This document shows, one piece after another, positions 35,599-44,244 of a stretch of DNA of 64,000 bases. Source of the stretch: Haloferula rosea. Its GTDB lineage: Bacteria; Verrucomicrobiota; Verrucomicrobiia; Verrucomicrobiales; Akkermansiaceae. Where the stretch lies: the NCBI RefSeq assembly GCF_016595525.1, contig NZ_JAENII010000009.1, positions 62,001 to 126,000 on the forward strand, given 5' to 3'. Numbering within the stretch: position 1 is the stretch's first letter; each line of letters starts with the position of its first letter. A program made the translations under genes and the position numbers. Under the pieces are notes generated by a model. It saw only the letters and a program-made list of their open reading frames with translations. It was not told where the DNA came from and made no database searches.

Positions 35599-36479
35599 TA
35601 CGCGTCGTGATGTTGGGGCGTTTGGGGAACAATCTTTTTCAGTATGCCTTTGGCCGCGTACTGGCTGAGAAATACAACGTGCCTCTCCTAATGGATGGGT
35701 CTTGGTTCAATGGCCGGACATGGCCATTCGTTGAGTCTTTTCGTCGACTACCCGGAGTGGTTGAGGGGAAAGCAAAAGTTGTCCGGCCGTTTTCCCTCGG
35801 ATCGAGGGTGCTCAACAAGGTTTGCGGAAGGCATCACTGGGAGTTTCTCGGCCAGCCCATCGTGCGGGAGCCATCGGAGGATCATTCCTTTGATCGGAGG
35901 TTGCTGGACTCTCCCGGAAACTGCGTCGTTCTCGGCTTTTTCCAGAGTCCTCTCTATTTTTCCGCCATCGACCCCGTGCTGCGAAGGGAATTAGCAACTG
36001 ATGGTCTTGGGCTTGAGACCGGATTCGAGGCACTTGCGGATCGTCTGAGGGAACCCTCTTCGGTGGCAGTGCACGTGAGGAGATCCGACTACGTGGGAAA
36101 TCGCGACGTTGCCCGGCTCGATCACGACTACTACCTGCGCGCGATGAACCGGATTCGGGAGTCGGTCAGGGGGGCTCGGTTTCATGTGTTTTCTGATGAC
36201 CCGGTATGGTGTTCCGGCGTGTTCAATGGCCGGGACGTCTCGGTGAATGAGCACTCGGATCCGTTCGCTCCGTTGGTGGATCTTCATCTGATGAGTCTGG
36301 CTTCACACCACATTATCGCGAACAGCACGTTCTCGTGGTGGGGGGCGTGGCTTGGAACCAAACCGGGACAGCAGGTCCTGATGCCCGACGTGTGGTTTGA
36401 GCGCGGAATCCACGCTCCGATCGAGGAAAAGCTGCTTGAGGGTTGGCAGTTGATGCCGGTGCGTTCCGGGTCGTCGTAG
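35595..36479 (+). CDS. Alpha-1,2-fucosyltransferase (GT11)
   Basis: This 294-residue protein is a textbook GT11 enzyme: RVVMLGRLGNNLFQYAFGR at the N-terminus, VAVHVRRSDYVG at about residues 157-168 (GDP-fucose binding), and NSTFSWWGAWLG near residue 250. GT11 members mostly form alpha-1,2-fucosyl linkages. The gene overlaps the stop of the GT-C-like protein by four bases. The open frame extends upstream to 35535, but ATG 35595 gives the canonical start. Confidence 0.93.
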   Translation: MIRVVMLGRLGNNLFQYAFGRVLAEKYNVPLLMDGSWFNGRTWPFVESFRRLPGVVEGKAKVVRPFSLGSRVLNKVCGRHHWEFLGQPIVREPSEDHSFDRRLLDSPGNCVVLGFFQSPLYFSAIDPVLRRELATDGLGLETGFEALADRLREPSSVAVHVRRSDYVGNRDVARLDHDYYLRAMNRIRESVRGARFHVFSDDPVWCSGVFNGRDVSVNEHSDPFAPLVDLHLMSLASHHIIANSTFSWWGAWLGTKPGQQVLMPDVWFERGIHAPIEEKLLEGWQLMPVRSGSS

Positions 36480-36601
36480 GTCGAAGAGCCTGCCCTTTAC
36501 GAAAATCGGGTCTGCGGGCTCGAGAGAGCGTGCCGCCCGTCACCTCTCCAAGCCGGAACATTGATACTTCAGGACAGCTTCAATTTCCCGCGGACCCGTC
36601 G

Positions 36602-37423
36602 ATGCAACCGGAATCTCGATCGATGCACTTTTCCATTGTCACACCCAGCCTGAACCACGGGCAGTTTCTTGAAGACTGCCTGAGCAGTGTTGCATCGCAA
36701 CGGGACGTTTCATTGGAGCATCTCGTTCTCGATGGGGGATCGAGCGATGAGAGTGAGGAAATTGCCGCCCGCTTTCCCGGGGTGGAATGGCTTTGCGAAC
36801 CCGATCGAGGGATCTCCCATGCGATCAACAAAGGATTTGGGAGGGCGAAGGGGGACTGGGTGATGTGGCTCAATGCTGACGATCGTCTCAAGGACGGGGT
36901 GCTTGCCGAACTGCTCGGCTTCCTGGCTTCCTCGTCCGCGGATGTCTGTTATGGTGATTGGGATTTCATCGACGCTTCCGGGAGGCATCTGAGGAGCGTC
37001 TCGGCAGCACGATGGTCGAACTTCGCCCACATCCATCACGAGTGTCTCATCGGATCCACCGCAGCATTCCTGCGACGCTCGAGCGTGATCGATGCGGGCT
37101 TTCGGCTGAGAGAGGACTTCAGATACGTAATGGATGGGGAATTCTATGCCCGCCTCGCCAACGCAGGACTGGAGCTTCGGCATGTTCCAGTAAAAGTGGC
37201 GGATTTCCGTATGCACGGGGACAACGCATCCCAGCGGCATCTCGGCAGAACGCGGGAGATGGATCGGATCATGGCGGCGGAACGTCAGCATGTGGAATCG
37301 CGGGCCATCCGAAGAGCGTATGGAGTCTCCCTGTTTCAGGATCCCTATCTGAACGGCCTGATGGACGGGATACTTTGGGTTGTGGCAAGGGTGTGGAAGG
37401 GCGTTCTGAAGCTTGTTCACTGA
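36602..37423 (+). CDS. Glycosyltransferase family 2
   Basis: This 273-residue GT2 protein begins its fold at FSIVTPSLNHGQFLEDCLSSV (about residues 8-28), then HLVLDGGSSDESEEIAARF, GISHAINKGFGRAKGDWVMWLNADDRL (about 72-98) with the NADD metal site, and VCYGDWDFIDASGRH. The pattern resembles WcaA-like enzymes. The in-frame start at 36623 is an alternative; the extension to 36443 lies in the previous gene and the 122-base spacer and is rejected. Its 3' end is 31 bases before the next GT2 gene. Confidence 0.87.
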   Translation: MQPESRSMHFSIVTPSLNHGQFLEDCLSSVASQRDVSLEHLVLDGGSSDESEEIAARFPGVEWLCEPDRGISHAINKGFGRAKGDWVMWLNADDRLKDGVLAELLGFLASSSADVCYGDWDFIDASGRHLRSVSAARWSNFAHIHHECLIGSTAAFLRRSSVIDAGFRLREDFRYVMDGEFYARLANAGLELRHVPVKVADFRMHGDNASQRHLGRTREMDRIMAAERQHVESRAIRRAYGVSLFQDPYLNGLMDGILWVVARVWKGVLKLVH

Positions 37424-37454
37424 TTGCCGGTTCGGACCGGCAGCGAGAGCAGGG

Positions 37455-38417
37455 ATGAAACCAGGGTCAAACCCCGACGGTGGAGTGAAGTTCGCAGCAG
37501 TATTCGCAAGTTACAATCGGCGGGAGCTGGCGCTTGAATGCGTCAGGCGACTGCGCAGCCAGTCACGCCCTCCCGACATGGTGGTCGTGGCCGACAACGG
37601 TTCCTCCGATGGGAGTGTCGAGGCACTGAGTGGGCTCGGTTGGTCCGCGGTTCGCATCATCGCGACCGGAGGGAACCTCGGCAATGCTGGAGCGATCAGG
37701 GTCGCCATGGATGAAGCCTTCGGGCTCGGGGCCGATGCTGTTTGGATTCTTGATGATGACTCCTGGCCCCGATGCAAGGCTCTGGAATCTCTGATTGCCG
37801 GCGAATGGAGACCCCATGTCGTGAGACACGCGCTCCAGGTAGATCCGGAGTCAGGAAGTCTGACATGGCCCATGTGGGTCGAGGTGGCCGACGGCTGGAG
37901 GCTGGTCAACGAGGATCATGAGGTCCCCGAGAGTGACCGCTGCAGGAGCAGGGCCTCATGGACGGGTGCCCTGATCCCGAGAGAGGTCTGGAGTCAGGTT
38001 GGACCGGTCAATGGCGATCTGTTCATTCGCGGTGAGGACGAAGAGTATCCTTGGCGAATCCGAAAAGCAGGGTTCGGCTTCGAACTGGTGCGTGGATGCA
38101 TTCTCGACCACCCGGGGCCGAAGGACCCTGTCCACTGGAGCTTTCTCGGCAAGCATTTCTTCTACGAGCGCGGGCTGGCTGATTGGAAGCTCTACTACAA
38201 GATTCGCAACATGGTTTGGTTGAAGAAGCGGCAATCGTGGCTGGGCGGAAGCCTGCTCATGGCGGCATGTTATTCCCTCGCGGCATGGCGCTTCGACGGA
38301 CCACACCGGCTACCGCTTGTCAGGGAGGCGATTGTTGACGGTCTGTGCGGGCGTTTGGGTCCATGGAGGAATCAGCCCTCACAGGAATTGCCTATCCGCG
38401 ACGGCGCTCGGGTATGA
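37455..38417 (+). CDS. Glycosyltransferase family 2 (GlfT2/rhamnosyltransferase-like)
   Basis: This 320-residue GT2 protein has AVFASYNRRELALECVRRLRSQ, MVVVADNGSSDGSVEALSGL, GGNLGNAGAIRVAMDEAF and DAVWILDDDSWPR with the D-D-D metal motif (about residues 95-107), plus DLFIRGEDEEYPWRIRKAGF. The GGNLGNAGG-like element and the ILDDD motif are typical of galactofuranosyl- and rhamnosyltransferases. It ends by converging with the minus-strand VanZ gene, overlapping its end by 26 bases. It is the last + strand gene before that gene. Confidence 0.88.
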   Translation: MKPGSNPDGGVKFAAVFASYNRRELALECVRRLRSQSRPPDMVVVADNGSSDGSVEALSGLGWSAVRIIATGGNLGNAGAIRVAMDEAFGLGADAVWILDDDSWPRCKALESLIAGEWRPHVVRHALQVDPESGSLTWPMWVEVADGWRLVNEDHEVPESDRCRSRASWTGALIPREVWSQVGPVNGDLFIRGEDEEYPWRIRKAGFGFELVRGCILDHPGPKDPVHWSFLGKHFFYERGLADWKLYYKIRNMVWLKKRQSWLGGSLLMAACYSLAAWRFDGPHRLPLVREAIVDGLCGRLGPWRNQPSQELPIRDGARV

Positions 38418-39522
38418 TTCGATCCGTGGCGAGTAGCTTTTGCATCACCGGTTGCAGCGTCCTACTGAAAAAGGCTAGTCCAATGGCCACCCCAAGAAGG
38501 TTGAAGGCGAGATCCCAGAAGTCTGAGAGTTCCCACTTGAAGCCATAGGCCACCTGACTCCCTTCAATGGCGATGGCCAGCGCGATGGCCAAGCGACCGC
38601 CGCCCGGCATTCCAACGAGTGACGCCAAGCCCAGAGTGATGACTACGAACAGGCCGGCATGCAGGACGGGACGAATGGATCGAAGGCGGTGCTTCAGCCG
38701 GACGATGAGGGTGTCTCCACGATCGATCTTGTCGATTGGTGCGGGGATCGATTCCAGGCTCGCACTGCCGGCTTCGAAGGCAAGCTCGCCGCGGGTGGGA
38801 GCTAGTTGAAAGCCCTGCCCGATGGCACGATGGGGTTTCCACGGTCCGGGGAACGCAAGGGAGGCAGCGAGGTATAGGACAACCCCGGCTGCAAGCAAAC
38901 GCCTGAGCCACGAGTTCGTTTCCCGCCCGGAGAGGACGAAGAACCACCCGAACCATCCCGCTGCCACAACCCACCGTCCGATCGTCCACCATCTGCTTTC
39001 GATCACCGGGGTGATGATGAGCTCGTCGATGCGCAGGAGCCCGGAAGATCCGAGGTTCTGAAACACAAGCTTCGCCTCGGCAGCGTGGTCGGGGAACTCG
39101 GCGACAAGTTCGAGGCCGTCAAATCTTTGGTCGAACTCGGCGCTGCCCAAAGGAATGGTGGACATCAACCGGTCGGTTTTGTCATGAAACATGATCAGCA
39201 CTCGACCGCTCTCCCAGCGCTTCGACCCGACAACGAGATCGATTGCCTCGATCGAGATTCTTGAATGAAGAAACCTGGTGGTGGAACCGACCGGCAGGTT
39301 GATGGCATGGTTGATCGGAGAACTGCCGGGCAGGCGGGGCAGTTCAAGGCTTCTCGCATCGACGACGAACCGATGGAGCGGGGATGCCTGAGTTGCCTCG
39401 ATATGCCTGAGCGGGTGAAATGCCGCGTTCTCAAGCGGCACAAAACGATGGTTCCAACAAATTGCTGAAGCGATGGTGAGTGCAACCAGCATCAGGGACA
39501 ATACCGCCGCTCTCAACCACAT
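38392..39522 (-). CDS. VanZ-like membrane protein with an N-terminal extracytoplasmic region
   Basis: This 376-residue protein has an N-terminal TM (about residues 5-22), a 150-residue soluble region with RISIEAIDLVVGSKRWESG and GLLRIDELIITPVIESRW, TM segments at about 190-208 and 215-235, a further soluble stretch with a Trp/Pro loop, and C-terminal TMs around residues 310-355. The element FWDLAFNLLGVAIGLA at the C-terminus is the VanZ-like signature. No enzymatic role is established for VanZ-like proteins; they often sit in exopolysaccharide loci. This is the only minus-strand gene within the glycan locus and diverges from the next GT gene with a 27-base gap. Confidence 0.7.
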   Translation of the reverse strand: MWLRAAVLSLMLVALTIASAICWNHRFVPLENAAFHPLRHIEATQASPLHRFVVDARSLELPRLPGSSPINHAINLPVGSTTRFLHSRISIEAIDLVVGSKRWESGRVLIMFHDKTDRLMSTIPLGSAEFDQRFDGLELVAEFPDHAAEAKLVFQNLGSSGLLRIDELIITPVIESRWWTIGRWVVAAGWFGWFFVLSGRETNSWLRRLLAAGVVLYLAASLAFPGPWKPHRAIGQGFQLAPTRGELAFEAGSASLESIPAPIDKIDRGDTLIVRLKHRLRSIRPVLHAGLFVVITLGLASLVGMPGGGRLAIALAIAIEGSQVAYGFKWELSDFWDLAFNLLGVAIGLAFFSRTLQPVMQKLLATDRIIPERRRG

Positions 39523-39549
39523 GGTCTCCCTTACTCTTCCAGCCTTCCG

Positions 39550-40749
39550 ATGACAAGAGCTGAGCGTTGGTGGACCTGCACACCTAAGGATTTCGAGGGG
39601 GACGCGGGCTTCTTCTCAAGGGACTCCGGTTTGCTCTGTTCCGGCTTCAGGCGGCTCGGGATCGATTCCAGAGTGGTGTTGCTCGGCGAAAGCCGCAGGA
39701 CGGATGGCGCTCCGGTGATCAGGGCGTCGATGCGACAGCTGAGGTGCCCTAGCTGGTGGATCTCGCATGGACTCGATGGAGTGGTCCTGTATGCTTGGGG
39801 CAGGCCTGAGTTCACTCCTATCGTCGAGGCTGTTCGAGTCGCGGGAATCAAGGTGGTGCTAAGTCAGGACAGTGGGGGCCTTGTGAGTCCGCTCTGTGGA
39901 GCTCGGGAGTGGTTCACCGAGCGCTGGAGGGTGGGGGGACGATGGGGGGTGCTCAGAGTCCCTGGCGTGGTGCTTCAGGTGCTGAGAGCCCTAAGTTGGG
40001 GCATTGTGAGCCTTGACCTTCGAAGACTCGATCAGTTTGCCCTGGGAGACGGCATCGCCGCGGTTTCACCCGGTGCGCTGGCACGATACCGGCGCTATGT
40101 CCGGGCCTTTGGTCGGGAAGAGTTGGTGCGGAGACTATTTCTTCTGCCCCATCCCGTTTCACCAGACTGCACTTACGAGGACGGGCAACCACAGAAATCC
40201 TGCCAAGTGGTTGCGGTGGGGCGCTGGTCCGACGCCGCACAGAAGCGACCTGATCTGCTTATGCGGGTGATTGAAGCCGCCTCTAGGCGGCGGAAAGAAT
40301 ATCGCTTCGTCATCGTTGGTGAACCAACAACGGAGTTGGAGGAATGGCATCGTGCGTTGCCTCCGGCGATCCGGGAACGCGTCGAGCTTAGCGGCGTTGT
40401 CGCTCATGAAGAGCTCGTCGAAGTCATGAAGGAATCGAGGGTGCTCCTTGTGACGTCGGCCTTCGAAAGCTTTCATATCTCCGCTGCCGAAGCACTTTGT
40501 TGTGGGGCAACCATCGTTGGATCGCGAAGCCCCTGTCTTCCCAGCCTCCGCTGGTTCACCTGTGGCGGAAGCGGCACGCTTGCCCCGAAGCTCGGTGCGG
40601 AGGAACTCGGAAGGGCTTTGACCCGGGAGCTTGCCGAATGGGAACACGGGACGCGTTGCCCCGCCACGATCAGCAGACGCTGGGGAGATCAGCTGCATTC
40701 GGACCAAGTGGCCGCGAAGGTCATCACTTGGTCGAAATGCTCCTCTTAA
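39550..40749 (+). CDS. Glycosyltransferase (GT4-like), paralogue B2
   Basis: This 399-residue GT-B protein begins with RWWTCTPKDFEGDAGFFSRD and has VVAVGRWSDAAQKRPDLLMR as donor-domain start, RVELSGVVAHEELVEVM, and TSAFESFHISAAEALCCG as E-x7-E. These blocks line up with the GT at 9511-10755, including the rare N-terminal WxTC-P-x-D-F element, so this is its paralogue 29 kb away. It starts only 27 bases from the divergent VanZ-like gene. The gene is followed by the phosphotransferase that probably starts the repeat unit. Confidence 0.85.
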   Translation: MTRAERWWTCTPKDFEGDAGFFSRDSGLLCSGFRRLGIDSRVVLLGESRRTDGAPVIRASMRQLRCPSWWISHGLDGVVLYAWGRPEFTPIVEAVRVAGIKVVLSQDSGGLVSPLCGAREWFTERWRVGGRWGVLRVPGVVLQVLRALSWGIVSLDLRRLDQFALGDGIAAVSPGALARYRRYVRAFGREELVRRLFLLPHPVSPDCTYEDGQPQKSCQVVAVGRWSDAAQKRPDLLMRVIEAASRRRKEYRFVIVGEPTTELEEWHRALPPAIRERVELSGVVAHEELVEVMKESRVLLVTSAFESFHISAAEALCCGATIVGSRSPCLPSLRWFTCGGSGTLAPKLGAEELGRALTRELAEWEHGTRCPATISRRWGDQLHSDQVAAKVITWSKCSS

Positions 40750-40826
40750 GCAAAAGGAACCGATTGACGGAATCGGGGTTTGCCCCGCTCCGCTCAAGTG
40801 CTTACACCGCAGGCAGAACTTTTAAC

Positions 40827-42233
40827 ATGTCAATTGGTCGAAAGGAAGCCTTCTCCATCCAGAGCTTACAGATTGTTGATGCGGCCTTGGTTTGGTTTGC
40901 CTTTTATTCGGCAGACCTACTGCGTGGGCCTCTTCGACTGCTCATGGGTCAGCAATGGATCGATGCAGGTGGCTTGTCCCAGATGGCTTGGGTGCTCTAT
41001 GTGGCGGTGCCTTTCACGCCATTAATTCTTGAGTTTCTCGGATTCTACCGTCGGCTACGCGCCAAAAAAATCGGGAACTCGATTTCGCAGCTGATTCGAG
41101 CGCTGTTCTTTGTCGGCGTGATTCTGGGAGGGTTGGCGATCTTCGGCCAGCTTCCGAGTGAAAGCCGGCTAGTTCTGGGTGTCGGCGGATTGTTGGTGTT
41201 TCTGTTCCTTCTGGCACGCGAGCGGGCAGTGCATGGGTATCTCGCCTCCCACAGGGTCAGGGATGAGTCAAAGGAGCGTGTGGTTGTAGCAGGCAGCGAG
41301 GTTTCCACCGAGGAATTCCTTGCGGAACTGGATCCCGATGTCCGGCAGGGCTTCAAGGTGGTGGGGAGGTTTGACATTGCTTCGAGCGAGGTCGGTGAAC
41401 TGTATGACCTGCTTAAGCAGGAATCGGTTGAGAGGGTCGTTTTCGCCGCTGATGAGACGGGTTTTGCTAAGGTGGCAGAATGTGTGGAAGCGTGTGAAAT
41501 TCAGGGGGTTGAGGCTTGGATTGCGGCTTCCTTCATGAGGACCCAGATCGCGAGGCCTACGTTTGACCTGATGGGTGACAAGCCTATGCTTGTGCTTCGA
41601 TCAGCTCCTGACCTGTCGTGGGAGCTTGCGCTCAAGGCGGTATTCGATCGAGTTACGGCGGCGCTGCTTATTATCCTGACCTCCGTGCTCTGGGCTTTCG
41701 CCTGGGTTGGAATCAAATTGTCGAGCCCCGGAGCGCCTGCCTTCTTCTGTCAGCTTCGGGCTGGTCGTTACGGTAAACCTTTCAAGATGTGGAAGTTTCG
41801 GACCATGGTCCCGAATGCCGATCAACTTCTCGACGAGATCAAGAAAGAACATGGGAACCAAATGGATGGTCCGGTCTTCAAACTTGATCATGATCCGCGA
41901 GTCTTCAGGTTCGGAGCTTTGCTTAGAAAACTCAGTATCGACGAGTTGCCCCAACTGTTGAATGTGGTGAAGGGAGATATGAGCCTGGTTGGCCCTCGGC
42001 CATTACCATTGTATGAGGTCGATGCATTCGTGAAGTCCGAGCATCGCCGTAGGCTAAGTGTTAAGCCGGGTATCACCTGCGAATGGCAAGCTGGAGGCAG
42101 AAACAAGATTACAAGTTTTGAGGATTGGGTTGATATGGACCTGCGCTACATCGACAATTGGTCCTTTTGGTTGGATATCAAGTTGCTGCTCAAGACGATT
42201 CCTGCCGTGCTATTCGGTCATGGTGCCAAATAG
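40827..42233 (+). CDS. Polyprenyl glycosylphosphotransferase (WbaP/EpsE-like initiating enzyme)
   Basis: This 468-residue enzyme transfers a sugar-1-phosphate to undecaprenyl phosphate to begin the repeat unit. The N-terminal region holds four to five TM segments (about residues 10-130) and a Rossmann-like domain (about 150-260). The catalytic bacterial sugar transferase domain follows (about 265-468): FDRVTAALLIILTSVLWAF, FKMWKFRTMVPNAD, DELPQLLNVVKGDMSLVGPRP and KPGITCEWQ. The open frame runs to 40497 inside the previous gene, so ATG 40827 is the plausible start, 77 bases after that gene. Confidence 0.93.
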   Translation: MSIGRKEAFSIQSLQIVDAALVWFAFYSADLLRGPLRLLMGQQWIDAGGLSQMAWVLYVAVPFTPLILEFLGFYRRLRAKKIGNSISQLIRALFFVGVILGGLAIFGQLPSESRLVLGVGGLLVFLFLLARERAVHGYLASHRVRDESKERVVVAGSEVSTEEFLAELDPDVRQGFKVVGRFDIASSEVGELYDLLKQESVERVVFAADETGFAKVAECVEACEIQGVEAWIAASFMRTQIARPTFDLMGDKPMLVLRSAPDLSWELALKAVFDRVTAALLIILTSVLWAFAWVGIKLSSPGAPAFFCQLRAGRYGKPFKMWKFRTMVPNADQLLDEIKKEHGNQMDGPVFKLDHDPRVFRFGALLRKLSIDELPQLLNVVKGDMSLVGPRPLPLYEVDAFVKSEHRRRLSVKPGITCEWQAGGRNKITSFEDWVDMDLRYIDNWSFWLDIKLLLKTIPAVLFGHGAK

Positions 42234-42288
42234 TGGTAGATCGGCCAGGGGCGGCCAACATGGCGGTTGAAGACATGCCATGGAATGA

Positions 42289-44232
42289 ATGATGAATTTC
42301 TTGCCGTCAGTCTTTCTCGGTGTCGCCCTCTTTCTTGGGGTTGTATTCGGTGCGCAAACCGAAGCGTGGAGCTGGGGTCCTGCTCTACTGGCCCTTTCGG
42401 GTGCTCTGTTGGCAAGCGGTCTCCTTAAGAATGATTGGCGCCGAGGACGTTTCCTGCCCATCGCATTGATTTCAGCAATAGGCTATATCATATTGCGTGC
42501 CGGATTCTCGCCTGTGCTGGACGCTGCCCGATCTGATGCAATGCTCGCTCTAGCTCTTCTCGGATGTGCTTGGGTTGTTTCGAGTAGTGGGGAAGAGCAG
42601 GGGCATTTGAAGAGTATCTATCTGGTCCTCTCACTGACCGCACTCGCGAACATTTTCGTTGCGTTGGTTCAGGTTGCCCACCCTGAGTTCCTCTGGCCGT
42701 ACGAAAGCAAGCCAGCTTCGGCTCCGACCGGATTCTTTGGGCACTACAACTACTTCTCTAATTTCGTCGGCGGCGTCGGTCTATTGTGCCTCGCAAGGGC
42801 ATTGTTTGGGCCGGATGCAAGGGTATTCAAACTACTATATGCAGCGACTTTCCTTGGGGCGCTCATCTTGATTCCGGTGTCGGGCTCACGAGGTGGATCC
42901 CTTGCTTTCGGTGTTGGGGCCTTCGTGCTCGTCGCCTCTGCCGGGGTCCTGTCATGGAGGAAGAAGTCCCGTGGAGCGGTGGTTTTTTTGCTGGCGCTCC
43001 CTATCATGGTGCTGGCGGTTGTCTTCGGAGGCTGGCTGGTGATGGGGAAAGCTTTGGATTCACGCGGTCAGGCGATGGATGCCCGCTCATTTTCAGCCAT
43101 GGCTGACAACGGACGGCTTGAGTGGATCAAGCTCGCTACCAAGGTGGCGAAGTCCGACCCCATGGTGGGAGGAGGCAGTCGGGCGTTCTCGTGGCGACGA
43201 AATCATGCTTGGCAACTCGAGGAACTCGGTAGGGGGGTAGAGAATGAGAGTTTCGTCCACAATGAATTGGCACAGACTGTTACCGACTATGGTCTTGTCG
43301 GTGCCGTGCTCGTGCTTGCTGCTGTGGGCGGAATGCTCTGGAAGAGTCTTCTCCAGTTGTTCCTTGGGCTAGGTGAGCCTGAGCGACTCGGGGGGCATGA
43401 TGCGATTGCGTCGGGGGTCTTGGCGGCTGGGTCGTTCATGTTACTCCAGTCGAATGTCAGCTTCGTGTTCCATCTGCTGCCGTCGACAATGGTACTTGGG
43501 GTTGTGTTCGGTCTTGCCATGCTTCTGCCCGCTGCGAAGCCTGAAGCGAGCACACGATCAAGATTCCTTCCGGCCGGGTTGATGTTCGTCCTTGCAGCGT
43601 CCCTCGGATGGTTCGGACTTCGAGCTACGATGACCCTGGTTTCCGTTTGGCCGGTTCTCTATGCGTCCGATCCGGGAAATCGTGGGGATTCATCAGTATC
43701 GATGATACAGCTAGAAAAGGCGGCGAAGTGGTGGCCGGGTTATCGTGTCCAAGAGGAGATTGCCCGCCTGTGCAGGATGTCCTCAAGTAATCCAAACGTT
43801 TCAGTTGGCGAGCGCAATGCTTGGAACAGCAGGGCGGTTGAGGCTTATCAAGAAGCGTCGGCGGCCCACCCGTTTCACCCGGGTTTGCAGGTGAATCTAG
43901 GGAACGCGTTGTCGGACTTGGGAAGCGCGCCGGAAGCGGAGTCCGCGCTGGCGAAAGCGATCGAACTCCAAGGAGGGCTGGAGGGAGGTTTTCGTGCTCG
44001 TTTGTGCCTGGCGCAGCATCTTTACCAGACATGGCAGCGCAGGTGGCAGGAGGATCGTAGGGCGGGTGAGGCGCTTCATGAGTTCCTTCGAGCTCGGGAG
44101 TTACTTGATGAATCAGATGTCCAGAGTCAGTGGGCGTATGAAGACAGCAAGATGCTTCGAAAGAGCCTGGATGCGGTTATCGACTTCCTGGAGGGTGCGC
44201 AAGTCACGCCGGTTGCTCCGAGCTCGGACTAG
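42289..44232 (+). CDS. O-antigen ligase/polymerase with C-terminal TPR-like region
   Basis: This 647-residue protein has about 10-12 TM segments with a large periplasmic loop around residues 225-345, holding GGGSRAFSWRRNHAWQ and NESFVHNELAQTVTDYG, the Wzy_C-type signature with the conserved R and H-N. After residue 430 a soluble C-terminal part follows with a TPR-like repeat region (AVEAYQEASAAHPFHPGLQV and NLGNALSDLGSAPEAESALA). Wzy_C proteins with a TPR tail are frequent in Planctomycetes and Verrucomicrobia polysaccharide loci. Together with 6206-7807 it gives two polymerase/ligase candidates. Two successive ATG codons start the gene. Confidence 0.85.
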   Translation: MMNFLPSVFLGVALFLGVVFGAQTEAWSWGPALLALSGALLASGLLKNDWRRGRFLPIALISAIGYIILRAGFSPVLDAARSDAMLALALLGCAWVVSSSGEEQGHLKSIYLVLSLTALANIFVALVQVAHPEFLWPYESKPASAPTGFFGHYNYFSNFVGGVGLLCLARALFGPDARVFKLLYAATFLGALILIPVSGSRGGSLAFGVGAFVLVASAGVLSWRKKSRGAVVFLLALPIMVLAVVFGGWLVMGKALDSRGQAMDARSFSAMADNGRLEWIKLATKVAKSDPMVGGGSRAFSWRRNHAWQLEELGRGVENESFVHNELAQTVTDYGLVGAVLVLAAVGGMLWKSLLQLFLGLGEPERLGGHDAIASGVLAAGSFMLLQSNVSFVFHLLPSTMVLGVVFGLAMLLPAAKPEASTRSRFLPAGLMFVLAASLGWFGLRATMTLVSVWPVLYASDPGNRGDSSVSMIQLEKAAKWWPGYRVQEEIARLCRMSSSNPNVSVGERNAWNSRAVEAYQEASAAHPFHPGLQVNLGNALSDLGSAPEAESALAKAIELQGGLEGGFRARLCLAQHLYQTWQRRWQEDRRAGEALHEFLRARELLDESDVQSQWAYEDSKMLRKSLDAVIDFLEGAQVTPVAPSSD

Positions 44233-44244
44233 GCAGACACGCGG

